Part shown: positions 1 through 7,670 of the stretch, piece by piece | Layout: each line of letters opens with the position of its first letter | Numbering within the stretch: the first letter of the stretch is position 1 | NCBI GenBank assembly: GCA_002418835.1 | Contig: DIEX01000031.1 | Coordinates: 41,217-105,216, forward strand | Direction: 5' to 3' | DNA length: 64,000 bases | From: Spirochaetia bacterium UBA5763 | GTDB lineage: Bacteria; Spirochaetota; UBA4802; UBA5550 | Program-made: the position numbers and the translations under genes | The notes under the pieces: generated by a model | What the model was told of the DNA's origin: nothing | Seen by the model: only the letters and a program-made list of their open reading frames with translations | The model's database searches: none

Positions 1-49
1 GTCTCTACATCTGCATCTACATCGTTCGTTTGATGAAACATGGGTATTT

Positions 50-586
50 TTAACAATACTCTGCTGTAACATCCTTCATTGTATCAATATTCAGCTTTGC
101 CAATGCCACATAAATCTTTTTTGCCGCACCCCATTCATCCATATGCTTCTGCTGAACATCCCCTTTTTCTACTGCCGGTGCTCCCGCGTAGATTTTGTGA
201 GCAGGAACTTTCTGGTTGCGTTTTACAAGGGATTGTTCACCGATAATGGCCCATTCACCGACTTCACTGAAATCAGTAACAGTTGAATTCATCCCTACTA
301 TGCAGAAATTGTTCAGTTTGCAGTTGTGAAGCATTGCCATGTGGCCGATTGTTACTGATTCACCTATATCTGTAAGCCCGCCGGGCCTGGCATGCATCAT
401 CACCATCTCTTCAACTGCTGAACCGTTACCGATAATAACTGTTCCGTAATCACCCCTGATAACCGCGCCATATCCGATATAGCAGTTATCACCTATTCTT
501 ACATCACCAATAATCTGCGCTGTGGGCGCAATCCATGTTCCCCGCCCTATTACAGGGCGTCTGTTGTTGACTTCATAAATTGACAT
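50..586 (-). CDS. Gamma-carbonic-anhydrase-like hexapeptide-repeat protein
   Basis: A 178-residue left-handed beta-helix protein built from hexapeptide repeats (IGDVRIGDNCYIG and similar). The three zinc-binding histidines of the gamma-carbonic anhydrase family appear present: one in VMMHARPGG (about residue 66) and two in IGHMAMLHNC. It is therefore either a zinc-dependent carbonic anhydrase-like enzyme of the YrdA/CaiE/PaaY type or a relative acting on CoA thioesters; sequence cannot separate these. It starts 7 bp after the stop of the upstream RelA/SpoT-TPR gene, so the two are probably one transcript. The length is normal for the family. Confidence 0.85.
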   Translation of the reverse strand: MSIYEVNNRRPVIGRGTWIAPTAQIIGDVRIGDNCYIGYGAVIRGDYGTVIIGNGSAVEEMVMMHARPGGLTDIGESVTIGHMAMLHNCKLNNFCIVGMNSTVTDFSEVGEWAIIGEQSLVKRNQKVPAHKIYAGAPAVEKGDVQQKHMDEWGAAKKIYVALAKLNIDTMKDVTAEYC

Positions 587-593
587 ATGCTTC

Positions 594-1877
594 TCACTTC
601 ATCTGTTGATTTAATATAAACTGCTTGAATCTCTGTGCCTGCTTGAAGTCAGGTTTAAGGCTTATGGCCTTATCGCAGTCTTCAAGGGCGTGCTGTATAT
701 CGCCGAGATCGTAGTAGGTGAGTGACCTTCCGTAGAATGTGTCCGGCCAGAGCGGATTGAGTTCAAGAGACCTGTTGAAGTCCCTCAATGAATCATCGTA
801 CCTTTTGAGCATCCTGAATGCAAGTCCCCTATTCGTGTAAACCCTTATATCTCTCGGTTCTATCTCTATTGCTTTTGAAAAATCACTTATTGCCTTATTA
901 TATTCCGACAGAGTGAAATATACAAGTCCCCTGTGGTTGTAAATAAAGTGATTCGGTGAAACAAGTATAAGCTGAGTGTAAAGTCCCACTGCGTCGGTCA
1001 GCCTGTTCTCAAGGTGAGCGTTCATCGCTTCAACAAGGAGATCGTTCAGCTGATGTTTATCTTTTGTATCGGCTGTATTAACTGATGCAAATTTCTTTTT
1101 CGGTTCCTCTGCCGGTGTTTCGATCCTCTCGACTTCTATAGGCTGAGCAGGTTCTTTTAGTTTCCCCATCTTTTCCGGTATAGTGGAAACTTTATCCATT
1201 AGCTTCTTATGCCTCTCCTGGATGTCCCTGTATCTTCTCCGCTGGTAATCACGGATCTCCTGAAATATTGTGTCTCCAAGTGAGAGTGTGGCGTTAACAG
1301 CAATCATCTTTCTTCTGATTGTATCTTCAACTTTGTCGATACTTGTTTTATAAATAAGCTCGTGTTCAACTTCAGCCCATGCATCCTGAAGAATTGTGCG
1401 GAGCTGAATCTCGATCTTCATATTCTGTGTGTTTTTTATTTTCTTTGTAATCTCTTCAGGGAGTTTTATCAGCAGGTGTATGGAGTCATACCCGAATTCA
1501 CGGATTGAGAGTTCACGTGATTTATATTTTGTATCAGCAATTTCAAAGTGGTCTCTTATGAGTTTTTCAACACTATTAAGGTCTTCAAGAAATGGTACAA
1601 CGATCCTCATCCCTACGACATCTGTTATATAGTCAAAGGGGAATTCGATGGAGTCTTTCTGGCTTTTCTGGAGAAGTTTTCTGTAAAGAGCATCGAAGCT
1701 CTTTATTCTCCCCTTGACCTGGGCATTGCAGCCGCTGGCTTCAAGGAGTCCTTCAAACTTCCTGGTCATCAAATCAAGAATTTTATAGAATTTTTTACGG
1801 TTCCTTTCGTACTGGGTTTGGAGCCTGTATTTATTCTCAATCCAGAAATCAAGCCTGTAATTCATTTCGCCAGCCAT
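594..1877 (-). CDS. RelA/SpoT-type (p)ppGpp synthetase domain protein with C-terminal TPR repeats
   Basis: A 427-residue cytoplasmic protein. Residues about 30-190 form a RelA/SpoT nucleotidyltransferase domain: VKGRIKSFDALYRKLL, DVVGMRIVV, GYDSIHLLIKLP and the signature EIQLRTILQDAWAEVEHEL. There is no HD hydrolase, TGS or ACT domain, so it resembles a small alarmone synthetase. A lysine/glutamate-rich linker follows, and residues about 280-425 are TPR repeats (for example YNHRGLVYFTLSEYNKAI), probably a protein-docking module. It likely makes (p)ppGpp in response to a partner. It precedes the gamma-carbonic-anhydrase-like gene in a two-gene operon. Confidence 0.88.
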   Translation of the reverse strand: MAGEMNYRLDFWIENKYRLQTQYERNRKKFYKILDLMTRKFEGLLEASGCNAQVKGRIKSFDALYRKLLQKSQKDSIEFPFDYITDVVGMRIVVPFLEDLNSVEKLIRDHFEIADTKYKSRELSIREFGYDSIHLLIKLPEEITKKIKNTQNMKIEIQLRTILQDAWAEVEHELIYKTSIDKVEDTIRRKMIAVNATLSLGDTIFQEIRDYQRRRYRDIQERHKKLMDKVSTIPEKMGKLKEPAQPIEVERIETPAEEPKKKFASVNTADTKDKHQLNDLLVEAMNAHLENRLTDAVGLYTQLILVSPNHFIYNHRGLVYFTLSEYNKAISDFSKAIEIEPRDIRVYTNRGLAFRMLKRYDDSLRDFNRSLELNPLWPDTFYGRSLTYYDLGDIQHALEDCDKAISLKPDFKQAQRFKQFILNQQMK

Positions 1878-2030
1878 AACGTTAGGATTAAAGCATGTTA
1901 TAAATGAAAAGTCAATGAGTTTATCAGGTAATCATATAATACGGGTAAATTTTACATAATTATGTTACTCAATTAAATAAAAAAAATAGACTTTTTGAAT
2001 GAAAATGTATTATTATTTTAGAATATCAAT

Positions 2031-2060
2031 AAAAAACCGCCTTGAAGGCGGTTTTTTATT
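2031..2060 (-). terminator. Rho-independent terminator, bidirectional shape
   Basis: Stem CCGCC/GGCGG with a short loop, flanked by an A-run on one side and a T-run on the other, so it can work on both strands. It lies 18 bp after the stop of the minus-strand crotonase gene and ends that transcript. Confidence 0.85.
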
Positions 2061-2077
2061 GCCGGATAATAGTACTA

Positions 2078-2833
2078 TTAACCCTGTGTAAACATGAAAA
2101 TAGGCGGTTTCCCTTCTTTAACCTGCTCAGGTTTGTAATCAAAGTATTCCGGGTCCTCTTTTTCCATTTTATCAATGATATGCTTATATGTTCTTTTTTT
2201 CATCTCACCAAGAGTGTTTCTTGATTTGTTGAATGTCTTCCCGAATGCAACTGCTTCTTTAAGAGTTTCATCTGCATCTGCACATGCTTTAAGTATTACA
2301 TTATGTTTTTCAAGTTCAGCAGCGCCTACTTTCTCTCCGGACCATTTCATCCTGATAAAGAGGTGATACGGCATTATCTTTTTCATCCACTCGATCATTG
2401 AAGGAGCAAACTGTATCCCGAGGTCAACTTCAGGGAAACAGAAAAATCCCCTGTCCGCCCGCATGAATCTGAAGTCGCATGCGCCTGCAAGCATGGCGCC
2501 ATTACCGAATGCGTGTCCATTAATCGCGGCAATTGTGGGCACAGGAGACATGATCATTGCTTTGAATACTTCTCCCATATCATATAGCCATTTAGTAATA
2601 CCGGGGAAATTCTGAGCCTGCTGTTCTTTCATCATCCATCCGATGTCAACGCCGAGACAGAAGTTTTTCGGATCGCTTGATGTGAGTACTATTGCTTTGA
2701 TCTCTTTGTCTGCGAGTATTTCATTGTAGACTGACATGAATGTTGCAGCGAAATCCGGATTGTGTCTGTTTTCGCCGTTGTTCAATATCATTATAGCAAC
2801 AGTTTCGTCCTTTTTCCATTCAACTATAGCCAT
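2078..2833 (-). CDS. Enoyl-CoA hydratase/isomerase (crotonase) family protein
   Basis: A 251-residue crotonase-fold protein. The oxyanion-hole segments are FCLGVDIGWM and GHAFGNGAMLAGACDF. The segment FPEVDLGIQFAPSM carries a glutamate where enoyl-CoA isomerases have their catalytic acid, and the pattern resembles delta3-delta2-enoyl-CoA isomerases more than classical hydratases. It probably handles unsaturated acyl-CoA intermediates. The start is set by a strong AAAGGAGG site before the ATG. It lies 100 bp downstream of the nitronate monooxygenase-like gene on the same strand. Confidence 0.85.
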   Translation of the reverse strand: MAIVEWKKDETVAIMILNNGENRHNPDFAATFMSVYNEILADKEIKAIVLTSSDPKNFCLGVDIGWMMKEQQAQNFPGITKWLYDMGEVFKAMIMSPVPTIAAINGHAFGNGAMLAGACDFRFMRADRGFFCFPEVDLGIQFAPSMIEWMKKIMPYHLFIRMKWSGEKVGAAELEKHNVILKACADADETLKEAVAFGKTFNKSRNTLGEMKKRTYKHIIDKMEKEDPEYFDYKPEQVKEGKPPIFMFTQG

Positions 2834-2933
2834 AAATCCTCCTTTAGTTGGGTTTATAAAATCTGAATTCTTGTGTTATATTGAATCCTGTATCCCGCCA
2901 GTCAGCGGGGCAGCATTTATAAGCAATTAAAAT

Positions 2934-3971
2934 TTACTTCATTTTAGCGGCAAGAACATCCTGACATTTCTTTGCCTCTTTTACTGTCTTCTCTATAATC
3001 TCTTTTACAGTAAGAGTTTCATGCATGATGCCGGCAACCTGGCCGATAGGGAGAACACCTTTTTTGTTGTCGCCATCCATTGTTCCTGCCTGGAAAGCGT
3101 CAAATCCGATTGCCATGCGGGCCATCTGCATTGAGCGTTTGTACCCCATGAACATGATCCCTATAGCAAGCTTCATCCACGGGAAGCCCAGCATAGCAGC
3201 GATCTTTCTTGAGAGTATGAGTGAACTTAATGGATTGAGTCTCTTTTTGATGAGCTTTCTTGCTCCTTCTGTGTCCATAACACGGGCAAGCATTCCGTCA
3301 ACTTTATCAGTGTAGATTGTTTTATATACATCTGTTTCGTTAGAGAAGGCTTTCTGTTTTTCATGTACAGGGCTCTCCACTGAATTCATAAACCTTGTTC
3401 CCATTGATATACCGTCAGCACCAAGGATCATGGCAGAGGCAAGTCCGCGGCCGTCAGCAAATCCCCCGGCAGCAATAATCGGGATATCGATTGCATCAGC
3501 GATACTCGGTATTAGTACAAGAGATGTCACAGCTCCGCCATGGCCTGCTGCTTCATGTCCTGTAACAATGATCGCATCAGCTCCATCTTTCTGAGCGGCA
3601 AGGGCGTGCTTCAGTGTTGTTACTGTGGCTATTACTTTCCCGCCGTATTCATGAACAGCTTTACAGATCCAGTCACCTTTTCCGAGCGCATAGTTAACCA
3701 CGGGAACTTTCTCTTTAATTATAACTTCAGCGTTTTTCTCTGCGCCGGGGAAGTAGAGTGTAACATTTGCGGCAAATGGTTTTTTCGTCAGGGACTTTGT
3801 TTTTCTTATGGCTTCGAGAGTCTCCTCCGCGCTCATAACTCCTGTTGCAAGTATTCCAAGGCCGCCGGCATTTGCAACTGCTGCGACGAGTTCAGGTGTG
3901 CTTATCCAGCTCATACCTGAAAGAATAATAGGATATTTGATTCCGAATGTTTTTGTGATTCTGGTTTTCAT
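2934..3971 (-). CDS. Nitronate monooxygenase / 2-nitropropane dioxygenase family flavoprotein
   Basis: A 345-residue FMN-dependent TIM-barrel protein. Family marks include YPIILSGMSWISTPELVAAV at the N-terminus, VTGHEAAGHGG with the catalytic-region histidine, IIAAGGFADGRGLASAMILG (phosphate binding) and GTRFMNSVES. Members oxidise nitronates, and related proteins (FabK-like) act as enoyl reductases, so the substrate is uncertain. The neighbouring crotonase and wider acyl-CoA gene content may favour a lipid-related role. A GAGG motif precedes the ATG. Confidence 0.88.
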   Translation of the reverse strand: MKTRITKTFGIKYPIILSGMSWISTPELVAAVANAGGLGILATGVMSAEETLEAIRKTKSLTKKPFAANVTLYFPGAEKNAEVIIKEKVPVVNYALGKGDWICKAVHEYGGKVIATVTTLKHALAAQKDGADAIIVTGHEAAGHGGAVTSLVLIPSIADAIDIPIIAAGGFADGRGLASAMILGADGISMGTRFMNSVESPVHEKQKAFSNETDVYKTIYTDKVDGMLARVMDTEGARKLIKKRLNPLSSLILSRKIAAMLGFPWMKLAIGIMFMGYKRSMQMARMAIGFDAFQAGTMDGDNKKGVLPIGQVAGIMHETLTVKEIIEKTVKEAKKCQDVLAAKMK

Positions 3972-4219
3972 GAAAAATAACCTCTTTCTTTTATAATCAG
4001 GTCAGATGACCGCTTTAATAATCAGTTATAAAGATGAAACCTTGTGATAAAAAGCACGCAAAAAAGGGAGAAGCGGTTTTTTACCGCCGCAGCTTTAATG
4101 GTGCATTTTGATATAGATGATATTCAACAGATTGCATATAAAATACAGAATTATATATATTTATTGTCAAGTTAAAAACGGAAAAGAGTTCATGTTGTTC
4201 AGAAAAGTGAATGTCATTA

Positions 4220-4534
4220 CTATTTATTATTTTTTTGAAAAATGATCAGTTCTTTAACGCGATCTTCTGTAATCTCTTCAAATTCAATTTCATCAGAACA
4301 GTTGTTTATTTCGTTATCAATTCTTCTTTTTTTGTAGTAATATGTTCCGCAGTAAGGGCAGCAGATTATTTCATCAGGGAAGTTGCAGTATCCTATTTGT
4401 AATGAAAGCACCTTTTTAAAATTATGAAACTCATCCGGTACAATCTGATCGTGCTCTATATCTACTGAAAAATGAGTTCCGGTTTTTCTGCAGAATTCGC
4501 ATTTATTTTTTATTTTCGGGATACGGGTTTTCAT
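4220..4534 (-). CDS. Small zinc-ribbon-like protein, copy 2 (unknown function)
   Basis: About 104 residues from the internal ATG chosen here; an upstream start at 4609 would overlap the preceding gene by 59 bp and is less likely. Two cysteine pairs are visible, CEFCRKTG and CCPYCGTYYYKK, suggesting a zinc-ribbon. The layout (short cysteine pair, acidic middle, CPYCGxYY, acidic tail) matches the adjacent gene, so the two are probably diverged tandem duplicates. I do not recognise a named family. Confidence 0.6.
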   Translation of the reverse strand: MKTRIPKIKNKCEFCRKTGTHFSVDIEHDQIVPDEFHNFKKVLSLQIGYCNFPDEIICCPYCGTYYYKKRRIDNEINNCSDEIEFEEITEDRVKELIIFQKNNK

Positions 4535-4550
4535 AAATCCGGCTGATTTT

Positions 4551-4874
4551 TTATGAGGATTTAAAGAGTTCAGTACCCTTTCTGATATATTCTTCAGCCT
4601 CTGCATCACTCAGACGGATAAGCTCCTGTTCATCTTCTGTACCGTTTGTAAGGTATTCATAATCTGTCTGGTAAAGATAATACCTGCCGCATTCAGGGCA
4701 TCTGCGGAGCTGAATCATTCTCTCGCTTAATGGCCTGAAGTCTATGATTATATCAAGTTGGTTAGCGGCAGCAGGGAGATATGTATCAGGGTAGTTGCTG
4801 CCGTATTTCTGAAAGCCGTTTTCCCTGTCCTTCAGTTGAGAGCAGATGCTGCATAAGACGGATTCGGGATTCAT
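4551..4874 (-). CDS. Small zinc-ribbon-like protein, copy 1 (unknown function)
   Basis: A 107-residue protein with CSICSQLKD near the N-terminus and RRCPECGRYYLYQTDYEY in the middle, then an acidic C-terminus. The two CxxC pairs probably bind one zinc ion. The similar next gene starts about 16 bp after its stop, which suggests co-transcription. It has no signal peptide or membrane segment, so it is cytoplasmic. The function is unknown. Confidence 0.65.
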   Translation of the reverse strand: MNPESVLCSICSQLKDRENGFQKYGSNYPDTYLPAAANQLDIIIDFRPLSERMIQLRRCPECGRYYLYQTDYEYLTNGTEDEQELIRLSDAEAEEYIRKGTELFKSS

Positions 4875-4887
4875 ACTGCCAACGCTC

Positions 4888-5652
4888 CTATTTTATTTTC
4901 ACGAATTCACCGTAAACCCAGGCCCGCATGTAATCAAAATAGCGTTCGAATTCAACATAGTACCAGTAGTTGTTGTATTTGCCGACTTTATCTGTATCCT
5001 TTGTGCGTGCAAGAATAATCAATGATGTATCTTTCGGGAGAGCTTTCACTGTGTATGTCTGCTCAACATCATCGTACGTGTAATGTATCTCTTTTGCGGT
5101 GGAGGAGGGCGCTTCTCTCATTTTCAGCACAGCTGTTGTTGAACCCTCTTTCGCCCCCATTGCAACTGCATCCCTGCCGTTTATTTTTAAGGGTTCACCC
5201 TCTTTTACAAGTGAGTTGTAATCCCATATCTTCAGTTCATTTTTGAAATAGAGCTGTTCAAGTTCTTTCCCTTTAAATAGAATGTACGTTCTGTATTTCG
5301 GCGATCCGGGTTCGGAGATTAATGTCCCGTTTTTCAGTATCAGCCCTGCAATGGATCTTTCCGGTTCAGACTTTTCGATAGAGAGATTAAGCTTCCCTTT
5401 TACAATTGTATATGATCCCGCGGCCTCTGTGCCTGCCTGCCCGAAGTTAATGTCAGATTCAAATTTTCCGTCACGGGTAAATTTTATCTTCATGCCGAGA
5501 AGGTTCTCCGGGCCCCATGAGCCTGAAGTCAGGAAATCAGTTGTCAGACTTTGTGCATCATCAGCTCTGTTTTCTCCGGGGAGTAAAATTATAAATGCCG
5601 CAGATAAAAGTATAATAAATGAAGTGAGATATGCGTGTTTCAGAATTTTCAT
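4888..5652 (-). CDS. Secreted protein with C-terminal SH3-like domain
   Basis: A 254-residue protein with a clear N-terminal signal segment (basic start, then TSFIILLSAAFIILL) and no cysteine lipobox, so it is probably periplasmic. Residues about 40-130 resemble a small beta-rich domain (GSWGPENLLGMKIKFTRDG). Residues about 165-254 look like a bacterial SH3 domain (VLKMREAPSS, then YWYYVEF and AWVYGEFVKIK). It may bind the cell wall or another envelope partner. A GAGGG site precedes the ATG. It lies 13 bp upstream of the first zinc-ribbon gene. Confidence 0.65.
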   Translation of the reverse strand: MKILKHAYLTSFIILLSAAFIILLPGENRADDAQSLTTDFLTSGSWGPENLLGMKIKFTRDGKFESDINFGQAGTEAAGSYTIVKGKLNLSIEKSEPERSIAGLILKNGTLISEPGSPKYRTYILFKGKELEQLYFKNELKIWDYNSLVKEGEPLKINGRDAVAMGAKEGSTTAVLKMREAPSSTAKEIHYTYDDVEQTYTVKALPKDTSLIILARTKDTDKVGKYNNYWYYVEFERYFDYMRAWVYGEFVKIK

Positions 5653-5735
5653 TAGATAATACCCTCTGTTTTAATTCTATAATTGGAAGGGAAATATTCA
5701 AGAATTATTTATTCAAATTCTGATGCCAGTTTTAT

Positions 5736-5767
5736 GTATTCAGGCGGTTTTTATGCCGCCTGAATAC
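5736..5767 (-). terminator. Strong hairpin after the superoxide dismutase gene
   Basis: A 12-bp perfect stem (GTATTCAGGCGG and its complement) with an 8-nt loop, 15 bp beyond the sod stop codon. The following T-run is weak, so it may be an imperfect terminator or an mRNA-stabilising hairpin. Confidence 0.6.
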
Positions 5768-5781
5768 ATTTTAAGAAATTT

Positions 5782-6444
5782 TCAGGAGATCATGCGGAGC
5801 AGTTCCTCCTCTCCGCACCTGTTCAGTGTATTTAACGCGTTGATATAATTTATTTCAACCTGTTTCCAGTTTACCAGGTTCCAGAACGCGCTTATGTAAT
5901 CGGGCCGTCTGTTCTGGTAATTAAGGTAGTATGCGTGCTCCCATACATCAAGCCCCAGAATCGGTACAAGCCCTTCCATGAGCGGGGAATCCTGGTTCGC
6001 TGTTGAATGGATTACAGGTTTTCCGCATCCGTCAACAGATAGCCATGCCCAGCCTGATCCGAATCTCTGTGTGGCTGCTTTTTCGAATTCAGCTCTGAAA
6101 TTTTCAAATGAGCCGAATTCAGTATTCAGCAGATGTTCTATCATCCCTGTGGGTTTCCCTTCGCTTTCCGGTGTAAGTATGTTCCAGAATAGCGAATGAT
6201 TGTGGTGTCCGCCGCCATGATTCCGTACGTCTGTTCTTATATCTTCAGGTAATGAAGATATATCTGTAAGCAGCTCCTCCAGTTCTTTTTGAAAAAGTTC
6301 AGGGTGTTTTTCAAGTGCTGCATTTAGTTTGCTTATATATGCAGCATGATGTTTTCCATGATGGATCTCCATTGTTGCCGCGTCAATGTGCGGTTCAAGG
6401 GCATCGAAAGAGTAAGGGAGTAATGGTAATATATGTTTATTCAT
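5782..6444 (-). CDS. sodA: Superoxide dismutase, Mn/Fe family (Mn-like)
   Basis: A 220-residue cytoplasmic enzyme that dismutates superoxide to oxygen and peroxide. The metal ligands are visible: histidine in MEIHHGKHH, histidine in GGGHHNHSLFW, and aspartate and histidine in DVWEHAYYLNYQ. GGGHHNH and the RFGSGWAWL region are typical of manganese enzymes, but the metal cannot be proved from sequence. A good AAGGAG site precedes the ATG. It is monocistronic, with a repeated operator-like motif upstream. Confidence 0.92.
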   Translation of the reverse strand: MNKHILPLLPYSFDALEPHIDAATMEIHHGKHHAAYISKLNAALEKHPELFQKELEELLTDISSLPEDIRTDVRNHGGGHHNHSLFWNILTPESEGKPTGMIEHLLNTEFGSFENFRAEFEKAATQRFGSGWAWLSVDGCGKPVIHSTANQDSPLMEGLVPILGLDVWEHAYYLNYQNRRPDYISAFWNLVNWKQVEINYINALNTLNRCGEEELLRMIS

Positions 6445-6500
6445 GTTATTCTCCTTTTATGTAAGTTGCTGTCGTTTCTTCGAAATGACTTATAAGCTCT

Positions 6501-6561
6501 GTTTCAGTTGTTAAAAGCTATATTAAATATAACAACTGAAACATAATTTGTTACAGTTGTT
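6501..6561. promoter_or_regulatory. Three-copy operator-like repeat upstream of sodA
   Basis: Three copies of a 13-bp motif lie 57-117 bp before the sod start: GTTTCAGTTGTTA, its exact inverse TAACAACTGAAAC 16 bp away, and TGTTACAGTTGTT (one mismatch to the first including its flanking T). The alternating orientation forms two overlapping inverted repeats around AT-rich sequence able to hold a promoter. The regulator is unknown. Confidence 0.6.
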
Positions 6562-6665
6562 CGTCTTTTAAAGTCGTTTTTTTTTAAAAATATATTATTT
6601 TATATATATCAGGAATAAATATAAAATAATACCGGTTTTTACTAATACCAAAAGGGGGGATTAAC

Positions 6666-7667
6666 ATGGGACTATTTTCACCGAATGTCAGCAGACTCGA
6701 AAAAGATAACAACATCAGCGGACTGCTTAAATGCCTTGAACATGATAATGAAAATGTCAGGTACAGTGCTTTCGTGGCTCTTGCTAATAACAAGGAACCT
6801 GGCGAAGAAGTTATGAGTAAACTCAAAAATATGGTGCATGATTCTGATCCCTGGGTGAGAACTCTTGCAGTGCTTAAGTTTGCAGAACTCGGTGATAAGG
6901 GGGTATCAGATTCACTCCTTGACATCATGGATGAGGGTTCTGTAAATAACAGGATTGAACTTATGAAAATCATAGCATCCAAGGGGGCAACCGAAGATCC
7001 GGGTATCCTTCAGTCTGTTGTCATTGCATTAGGTGACAGGAAAGAGGTTGTGAAAATGGCTGCAATAAAAGCAGCGGCTGCCACAAAGAGCAGGCATCTG
7101 ATGCAGTACCTTGGCGATCTGCTTCATGAAAAACACCATAAGATCAGAATGAAAGCAGCACGGGCTCTTCATGATATAGGCGGTGAAGAGAGTGCTGATT
7201 ATCTCATCGGGCTCCTGGCGGATAAAAATGAAGATGTACAGACCCTTGCAAGGTCTTTTCTCTCTGTTATGGAAATTGATTACGTTAAAAAAGCTCTTCA
7301 TGATGCGGACTTCAGGCATCTCATTGCAGGCATTGGAGGAAGGGTTCCTGAACGTGAAAAAACAGCCCAAAGGATCGGCGCTGAGAAGATCAGGGAGGGG
7401 CTACCTCTTCTGCACAGGGCATGCAGGGACAAATATAAAGGTGTGAGAATGGAAGCGCTTAAATCCATGTCAGTATTTAAAGCGCAGGCTTCAATTGAAT
7501 TCGCCGAAAAACTGCTGGGAGATAAATTCTACGATGTCCGGATGGAGGCTCTTTATACCCTTTCTGCAATAGGGGGGATACGGGCTGAAAAAGCTGTAGG
7601 CATCGCACTTCACGACAGCAATAAAGAGGTCAGGGAGCTTGCGGAGAGGGTACTTAATGTGAAATAA
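6666..7667 (+). CDS. HEAT-repeat protein
   Basis: A 333-residue soluble protein made almost wholly of HEAT/PBS-lyase-like helical repeats of about 31 residues, such as ENVRYSAFVALANN, PWVRTLAVLKFAELG, HKIRMKAARALHDIGG and YDVRMEALYTLSAIGG. Such proteins are scaffolds for protein contacts. No catalytic domain is attached. The ATG follows a strong GGGGGGA site. The gene ends 3 bp before the convergent mgtE gene. The partner is unknown. Confidence 0.8.
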   Translation: MGLFSPNVSRLEKDNNISGLLKCLEHDNENVRYSAFVALANNKEPGEEVMSKLKNMVHDSDPWVRTLAVLKFAELGDKGVSDSLLDIMDEGSVNNRIELMKIIASKGATEDPGILQSVVIALGDRKEVVKMAAIKAAAATKSRHLMQYLGDLLHEKHHKIRMKAARALHDIGGEESADYLIGLLADKNEDVQTLARSFLSVMEIDYVKKALHDADFRHLIAGIGGRVPEREKTAQRIGAEKIREGLPLLHRACRDKYKGVRMEALKSMSVFKAQASIEFAEKLLGDKFYDVRMEALYTLSAIGGIRAEKAVGIALHDSNKEVRELAERVLNVK

Positions 7668-7670
7668 AAA

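Noticed and set aside
4040..4100. Short GCGGT/ACCGC hairpin upstream of the nitronate monooxygenase-like gene
   Set aside because: A stem of only five pairs, not placed after a gene end in a useful orientation; it could be chance.
7029..7370. 113-codon minus-strand frame within the HEAT-repeat gene
   Set aside because: Shadow frame; the plus-strand gene has periodic HEAT repeats and a strong ribosome site.
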